A stretch of DNA of 64,000 nucleotides from Allium sativum (Eukaryota > Streptophyta > Magnoliopsida > Asparagales > Amaryllidaceae), in NCBI GenBank assembly GCA_030737875.1, contig JASFAX010000020.1, positions 32,440,688 through 32,504,687 on the forward strand, written 5' to 3'. Positions 56,830-64,000 of this stretch are shown one piece after another (positions within the stretch are counted from its first letter, which is position 1; every line of letters starts with the position of its first letter). The notes beneath the pieces were generated by a model that made no database searches, was not told the origin of the DNA, and saw only the letters and a list, made by a program, of their open reading frames with translations. The position numbers and the translations under genes were made by a program.

Positions 56830-59800
56830 ATTATGCCTTCGTAGTCATCTCTTACATAACTAACTCCTCACTAGAATCATCAACATTCATATTCATTTCT
56901 CTGTAGTATTACCCGACATAGTTAACTTCATCAACTGATTCATCTGTCTCTAATTCGTGAAAGCCTATTAGTGGTGTTTTCACTACCACATACCAATTAA
57001 ACTCATCATTGTCTTTCAACTAAACAACTTGCTTCGCTTGAGATGCAAGAATATATGGATCTTTTGTAAGGGAAGCTTGATTTTGATGTAAATTTACAAG
57101 AGTGAATCCAACTTCAACCTTTACACCGTCTCCTATATTTTCCCAATGACATTTAAAATCTGGAATATAAAATACATGATAGTCTAATAAAATTATATCG
57201 GTCAATATTCCAAAGTAAGTAACTACGTCAACCAATTAAGATGTATCTTTTGCACTTGCTCTACACATGGTAGTGGAATCTTAACTAACTCCACTATTTT
57301 GAGTTTCCATACCAATGTCCTTTGTGTGAAAATGTTGCCCATTGATTATATATCCTTTATAGGACAAGACATCATTGTTTGGGCTGTAAGCAATCCATTT
57401 TAACATTTTATCATGATCATCGGAGCCAATAGGTATCTGTAAAAATATATTTAATACATACATCATGACATTCCAAAGCCGATGATAATTTTACTATAAA
57501 ATTTAACTAACCTTCTTTTTAATCCAATCAGCAAAATTATCTGCATGTTTCTTCTAAAGTAAGGTTGCGTTTCTTCCCATACGTTGGTCTGAATCTTGCA
57601 ACTCCTTTAAATGCAAACTAGTAAAGAAAAAAATTATAGCATGAAATTTCGTATGAGAACAATGCTAACAGAGATTTAAATGTACTTACTCTAAAAATGG
57701 TTCAACCATTCCCATATTCATTAATATGGCTAAGTGGGCAACATTTTTCTCGTTACAAGATAAAGTAATTATCTTAGAAGCGGAAATCGAACATCCTTCA
57801 AGTATTATATAATTATCGTAGTCCTTGTTCCGAACACCTTTCTCTTCCATTTGTCTTGTTTCTTTTAAAAATTTATCAAAATATCTCATGCATTCTTCAA
57901 CAAGATAGGATTCGGCAATGCACCCTTCTGGTCGTGCAGGATTTCTTACATAATCTTTAAGTGTTTTCATATTTTTCAAAATGGTACATCCAACAAAAAT
58001 GAAACGGAACACACAATCGTGCTTCTCTTCCAAGATGAATGGACAAATGTATCATTATGTAAGAAAAGGACAGTGGAAAATATCTTTTGAGTTCACACAA
58101 TATCATGATAATTTCATCATCAAGTTGTTGTAGATTCCCTCTATCAAGCACACGTTGGCATATTCTATTAAAGAATAAACATAAACGAACTATTGTTTCC
58201 CTTGGTTTCTTTGGCAGCTATCCTCTTATTGCAGCTGGCAACAATTGTTGCATTAAAATATGATAATTATGAGATTTTAACCTAATAATTTTTCAATCTT
58301 TTAGCGAAACACAATTTTTAAAATTTGCACAACAACCATCGGGTCCTTTGAAATAATAAAATATTTTACAAAATGTTTCCTTCTCACTATTTGATAATGT
58401 ATCGGGCGCCGGCGGAAGATACATTTTTTCCACGAGGGTGTGGATAAACTTCATATCGAATCTTCAAATCCTCTAGAACTTTTCTGAAGTTAATTCCATC
58501 TTTTGATTTACCATCATGTAGCATAGTGCCTAAAATGCTTTCACATACATTTTTCTCTACATGCATCACGTCTAAGTTATGACCTATGGGAAGCTCCGGC
58601 AAAAACCAAGAGTGTAATAGTTCAGTAATATTTTATTATTAATTAAATGTAAAAAAAATCACACTAACCTCCCAATATGGATGGCAAATCAAAAAATATT
58701 GACTTTTTTCCATCTTGATAGCTCCATTTTCATAGGATCAATTCCTGTATGAAAATTAGTGTTTCTTTTCTTCAATGGTCACTTCTTATTTTGCACCTTT
58801 TTCATCTTTTTTGTGTTTTTTGGGTCTTTAATCTCCATCCCGAAATCATTTGGGTAATCTTTTAAAATATTGAAGATAATTCTTCCAGTTAAAATTCTTG
58901 GTTTACTTCTATTTTCTATAGTATTGTCAAACCAAGTCCTTTTTCCTCATAGGATTAGAAGGATGTAGAAATCTTCTATGACCCATGTACACGATCTTAT
59001 GTCCATGATTCAACCAACGATTATGAGTATTCACACCACATGAAGGACAAGCTTTTTACCCTTTACACATCAACCGGCGAGATTTCCATGTGCTGGAAAA
59101 TCATTTATTGTCCATGACAAAATTGCTTTCAGATTAAAACATGTCTTAGTAAATGCATCATAAACTCCAACACCATTATTCCACAAATGACACAAATCTT
59201 TAATCAATGGCGCCAAATAAACATCTATATTATTCCACGGTTTCTTAAGGCCTGGAATTATTAATGTTAACATAATATTTTCCATCTTCATGCATAACAA
59301 AGGTGAGAGATTGCATGTTACAAGAATTATTGGCCAACAACTTTATTTAGAATTTAACATAGAAAATGGATTAAAACCATCGGTAGCAAGGCCAAGTCTG
59401 AGATTGCGTTGGTCATTTGAAAACGGTTTCCATTTCTCATCCACAACTTCCATGTTACAGAATCCACAGGATGACGCATTTTCCATCATTACTTTTGTTA
59501 TTAAAATGCCATCTTAAATCTTCAACCATAGTTTGAGATCTAAACATTCTCCTGAATCTTGGAATTATTGGAAAATACCGTAATACTTTGGCCGGGATCC
59601 CTTGCATATTCTCTCTTTTACGTTCATTAATATTCATCTCAAACATCCATATTTCGGACAGCTAATCAAATCTTCATAATCTTTTCTAAAAAGGCAACAA
59701 TCATTTTTACAAGCATGAATTTTCTCAAATCCCATATCAAAAATCTTCCTAAATTTCTTTACCTCATATAAAGTTTTAGGAAGTATATTACTTTTTGGTT

Positions 59801-60430
59801 GCACATTCAAAAGCTTCTCAAAACCACTATCAGATAACCCTATTTCATATTTCAGATTATACAAGGCAATGATGGTGGATAGCTTTGTTTGATCTGCACA
59901 ATCAGGATATAAAGTGGTTTCTGCATCTTCTAAATTTTTCAATAAATCATCTTCTCGTCTCTACACATCATCCTCGTTGTTATCATTCGTAAAAGAAAAA
60001 TGATTAATGAAGTCTTCATCTTCATAATAATCCCCTTTAAATAAGTCATATGCACCATCCAACTAAATGTTTCCAATATCTACTTTTTGAGCATATTTTC
60101 CCGTATCTACTTGCTCGCCATGATTGTACCATCTACCATATTTATAATTAGGATCCATTCCACTTATAATCAAATGCTCGAAAATGGTGTTTCCAAATTG
60201 GTAGGTAAGGTTTCAACAATCAAGACAATGACACAAATTATTTTTCCACATTTACCAAACATCTCTTCGCAAAATCCACAAACTTTCTAGCCCCTTGCTC
60301 GTACTCGCAGTTAGTTCTGTAATTACAAAATAATCATAAAATAAATAATTATTGACATTCAAAATAAAATAAAATCTTCAGTTGCAAACACTAGCAATTA
60401 CCTGTGTAGATGCACCCAATTTTTATCCAT
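56830..60430 (-). pseudogene. CACTA (En/Spm-type) TNP2-like transposase, decayed
   Basis: Minus-strand gene for a cut-and-paste DNA transposase. Exon 1 (60430-60402) begins MDKNWVHLH and ends at a GT donor. Exon 2 starts at 60316 after an AG and gives NCEYEQGARKFVDFAKRC. A frameshift and a TGA follow in the Cys-rich transposase-associated domain (CHCLDC, then WYNHGEQVDTGKYA). The TNP2 core follows: LYPDCADQTKLS, EKIHACKNDCC (59942-59634), PAKVLRYFPIIPRFRRMF (59600), WTINDFPAHGNL (59100) and HNLDVMHVEKNVCESILG (58580). DUF4218-like sequence (VLDRGNLQQLDD, YVRNPARPEGCIAESYLVEE; 58151-57850) and DUF4216-like sequence (YKGYIINGQHFHTKD, FTLVNLH, PYILASQAKQVV; 57400-57020) continue to about 56830. 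Multiple stops and frameshifts break it. Domain names are from memory of the family. Confidence 0.85.
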
Positions 60431-62070
60431 TTTGTGATGCAAATTACTTCCGCAAAAAAGTTTCTAAATTTTAAAGCAATAATTAGTAATTAAAGGAAAG
60501 TGGTACTTTTATTTTGTTTATGTGCGTACTTTTCATCATAAGTAAAATATTGTGTTACATCTATATTTTGTTGTTAATTATAGACATATATACCGGGCAA
60601 ATATTCTCTTGAACCAACACTAGTCCATATTAAGAAATTAAATATAAAAAATGCAGTCTCAATATAAAACAATAAATGAATGTTTCTTCACGACATAAAA
60701 ATAAATGATATACAAATCACAATACATAATAAACTACGATAAGCATAATGTCAGCCGCTGCAATAATATACAGTGTAGTACAATATATAAGGTTTGGATA
60801 TCACAGATACCTATTGCCTTAATATGGAATATAAAATCAATTAATTTGTAGCTTAATGACGTCTTATATAATGAACCAATGTCATATTTAACAATCCTGA
60901 TGTATAACCTTAGCGCAATAAGACAAGTGTCAGTCCAGTTGCCTACATAAATGAAATGCCTTGAAGTGGAAAGAGCGTTATAAACAAGTACAAAGGTGAG
61001 TGTATAAATTACTAAGGCAGAAAAAAGTCCAGTATATCAATAAAAGCACGAGCCCTCTTTTCTTTGGTGGGGATAGAAAAATAAAATAGAATCTAATAGG
61101 TAAGAAGAGGTCAATGTAATATAATTGATTCTTATCATTTCTTAAATCACCGGAACATACTCTATTAAATGAATAGAATCTATTTTCAGCTGGTCTAGTT
61201 CTAGAAGATCCTTAGGCAATGAAGTAAATTCTAGTTCAAATAATGATTGTGGTGATGGTAAATTATGTTGCTGCTCCATTACATTAGCAAAGTTTTTTGA
61301 TGGTAAATTCATCTTATTCATTTTACATTAATGTGTGATTGCAGCTATTTTGGTTTTTCGATTTCATTGTTATTCAAATACACTTTTGTACGTTAATTTA
61401 TTTGTTTATTTTTCATACAAATAGCTCTACAAGCGTGATTTTGCCTTTATGTTAACCAAGCCTATAATTCGTCAAATTGTCGTTGTGCCCAATACATAAT
61501 CATGAATTAGAACGAGCATCTGGTTGGTCAACTAACAAAGATATTGTGACTGCCTTCATTATGTTAATTTGTGCTTGTGTCGTAGATAGGAAGAAACCGA
61601 TTAATGACTGCTTTTTTCCAATTCTTATAGTCAACTACCCATACCTTTTATTTTCCCACAATTATGGAAAGAATTTTGGAATGATTATGGTGTGGATGCC
61701 TAAAGACTCTAAACTGTAAACACTCTTTGGGTTAAGATAATGATATATTTATTCTGGTCTTAACGAGTTCAACATTTGGACAATCAATGGTGCACTGATT
61801 ATGCTGTTGATGCCTAAATTGCAAACCAAAGATTAGCTACTTTCCATAAAAATCCTTTATTCATGCAACACCTTATAATAATGACAAGTTCTGTATAACA
61901 CCCATTCACTCACTATTACAACTGACAAAATAATAAAACAACACCCACTACAGTTAATAATGTTTTGGTTTTATGATAAATTCACCTTCGCTCAAGTGTG
62001 AGATCCACAGATGTTAATTGTTCTAGGTTTTTTCATAGCCTTCTAAACTTACGTGGTCAATGTCGATGAC
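60431..62070. other. AT-rich flank upstream of CACTA transposase
   Basis: Presumably the 5' side of the CACTA element plus older DNA. I saw no TNPA-like ORF, no CACTA terminal repeat and no tRNA. A frame at 61477-61719 matches nothing I know. Two similar phrases, GATTATGGTGTGGATGCC (61683) and GATTATGCTGTTGATGCC (61798), are the only structure noted. Confidence 0.45.
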
Positions 62071-64000
62071 TGTAACAACCCGAATTCCGACAGACCGATT
62101 TTTTTTCAAAAACCCAATGCATCAAAACTCGAGTTGGTTGCTCTGGTATTCTGTAGAAAATATAGAGACAAGAAATATGTCAAAGTTCGGAAAACACCTC
62201 ACAGAGGAAGGAATAAAATATAATATATATATAAACATAGCTTTACCTCAATTACAATAATGCTAAATCGGTATCTCTAAAGCTATAAGTCTCTGTCATG
62301 AATCTAACCAGCGAATGTTAAGAGGAGGGGGTCAGAACATAAGTTCTGTGTGAATGAGTTTAAACTACACTTCTTGAATAATCCTACATATACCATTCAA
62401 TTACATTTTATTGTTTATTAGATTATTTGTGTCGTTAGCGCTCAAGGATTACACACACGTTGCACCCATCTACTCCTAGTAGATCAACCTAATATAATGT
62501 ATATGTAGCTACCCCTAAACTGAGGTACACCCGGGGGTACCCCAATTGCATGGTGCCCACCGTATCCTCACAGTGATATACGCAGTCCCCCGTCCTATGT
62601 CATAATAATGTATATTACTCTTATATATATAATACAACCTTACGCCCACTTAGGATCACTCTAATTTGATTGCCGTTATCGAATAATGCCCACCAGTCTA
62701 CGATACACCACCCAGAGCAGACATGGTTATATCTAGATTCTTCCACGTACGCATTCTCTATCGTATTCGATATCTAACCTGCACACCCATCGTGTGTGCG
62801 TGCCCGAGTTCCGTTGCAGGGCTACACAAGAAACACGGAACTCGGTCGGGAACTTTCCTTATATTTGTGCAAGGCCCGCCTTTAAGAGCCTCCCACACAA
62901 GTATCCCTAGGGTCTGTTTTCTATGGTGGCTGTGACCCTACCTCGGCCCCTCCCATAAATAATAAAGACTACCAGAGCTAAGCGACAAGCCCCTAAGCAA
63001 CCAATCTAAACATCCATGCGGCGTCTCCCCTCAACCACCGTAACACGATCGCGAATTATTAATGGTATACTGGGTCTAGCTCTAGTCTTTCCGCATCCTA
63101 CTGGCTGTGGTAACAGGCACTCGACGACCTACTATCCTTGTTGGTCCTGACCCTCACCCTCCGTTGAGGCAGCCGTCGAAACACCTTTTCCGTCACCGCG
63201 AACAGCATTCTGACTGCCCAGCTATTCTTGCAGTCAAGGCCTACCAACCTAGTAGTTACGCGCAGACCCAACCTCTGCGGGCACAGCCTGAAACATCTGC
63301 CACCACACAAAGGACTACTAGGAGCACCTTTAACGTTTCAGGAAGCCGTGTGCTTCCCCTTACAGTCCGTTGGAGCTGCCAAAATAACAAATGTGCGCTC
63401 CCCTTGTATCTTATGACACCGTGATTATTTACCTTGTTTGGATATTTATCCTACAACGTACAGATTGCCCCAAGCGCCTTGATTTTATATGTCATTAGAC
63501 CCTACGTCTAATCAATTCTTACGCAATTTTGTTACCTCATCAGTTTTTCTTATTTAAGTTAGTTATTCTTATTCATATTGACTTCCTTTTCAAGTTTACC
63601 AAGTTACCCTCGCTTATTAATTCAATTTATACTTAACACATTTAAGTCCATTAATAAGACCATAACATGTTCTTTTCGAACTTCATAAATTATTCCCTTT
63701 TAGGGTTACAACAACATGTTATACATAATTCATAGTTAAGTATGTCTTATCCACATATATGCTGATTAGTAGAATAATCCCCTAAACACCAGCCCCGAAG
63801 ACCGAAATCAACATCAGACTGGCACCTAGAGAATTACTCAACCCAGCCAACATATTTGATTCTAATTTACTTCTTTTCCATTCATCTAACTTATATCATA
63901 TTAAATTTCACACTTCTCCTTCCCAAACTACTTAATTTATAATTAAGTATATCTTCACATATAAGTTACCTTATTTTTCTCTATCGTTTCTTATAACTTA
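62071..64000 (-). mobile_element. RT-H: partial minus-strand LTR of a Tekay-like element
   Basis: Starts at TGTAACAACCCGAATTCCG, which on the minus strand is an LTR end. The part at 62810-62880 (CGAGTTCCG to CACGGAACTCGGTCGGGAACTTT) aligns with the reverse complement of RT-C 7985-8045. The GGGTCAG block near 62329 aligns with the GACTGACCCG block of RT-C. Its other end lies beyond the window, so I cannot tell a solo LTR from part of a full element. Reading frames here are spurious. Confidence 0.65.

Noticed and set aside
54576..62070. CACTA terminal inverted repeats and TIR-adjacent duplications around the transposase
   Set aside because: Scanning both flanks I found isolated CACTA words but no matching pair with subterminal repeats, so the element's limits are not given.
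63107..63424. 105-codon plus-strand frame near the right edge
   Set aside because: It lies within the RT-H LTR, overlaps frames on both strands and matches no protein family I know.

Overview
The window is repetitive DNA of a flowering plant. I found no host gene, tRNA or rRNA in it. Nearly everything is LTR retrotransposon sequence, most of it nested, plus one decayed CACTA (En/Spm-type) transposase. The lineages (Gypsy Tat-like and Tekay-like chromoviruses, Ty1-copia Tnt1-like, CACTA with DUF4218/DUF4216) point to a large, transposon-rich angiosperm genome. I cannot name the species.

Layout, with my labels. RT-A (minus strand, Tat-like, the oldest layer) runs from about 54,575 down to 16,103: 5' LTR, PBS, decayed gag, no pol, then an antisense extra ORF on the plus strand. 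RT-B (plus strand, same family) enters from the left edge and ends at 16,102. Its antisense extra ORF and 3' LTR are visible, and it sits inside the RT-A extra ORF. RT-C (4,820-15,519) is a Tekay-type element with two 4.3-kb LTRs around only 2 kb of internal DNA, inserted in the RT-B LTR. RT-D (20,091-37,064) is a Tat-like element inserted in the RT-A LTR. RT-E (31,900-36,353) is a 4.45-kb solo LTR inside the 3' LTR of RT-D. RT-F (37,977-54,308) is a copia element, also in the RT-A LTR. RT-G (43,112-53,749, minus strand) is a Tekay element inside the 3' LTR of RT-F. To the right, 54,576-62,070 is AT-rich DNA with the CACTA pseudogene, and RT-H (62,071 to the edge) is part of another minus-strand LTR. 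Target-site duplications (GAAAT, GTACA, CGCAG/TGCAG, TGCAA/TGCAG, ATATT/CTATT) support five of the junctions. The second LTR of the same family acts as an empty-site reference for two of them.

No element has an intact set of genes: all gag and pol frames carry stops or frameshifts. RT-C keeps LTRs, PBS and PPT, so it could in principle have been moved in trans. RT-G has lost its PBS. The most notable signals are regulatory and structural. The Tekay LTRs share a promoter-proximal module: an E2F-like palindrome, GTCGAC sites every 12 bp, then a TATA box about 132 bp further on. Several LTR families carry mid-LTR arrays of 43-48 bp dyad-bearing repeats. The Tat-like elements carry antisense ORFs with a PF04195-like domain and coiled coils.
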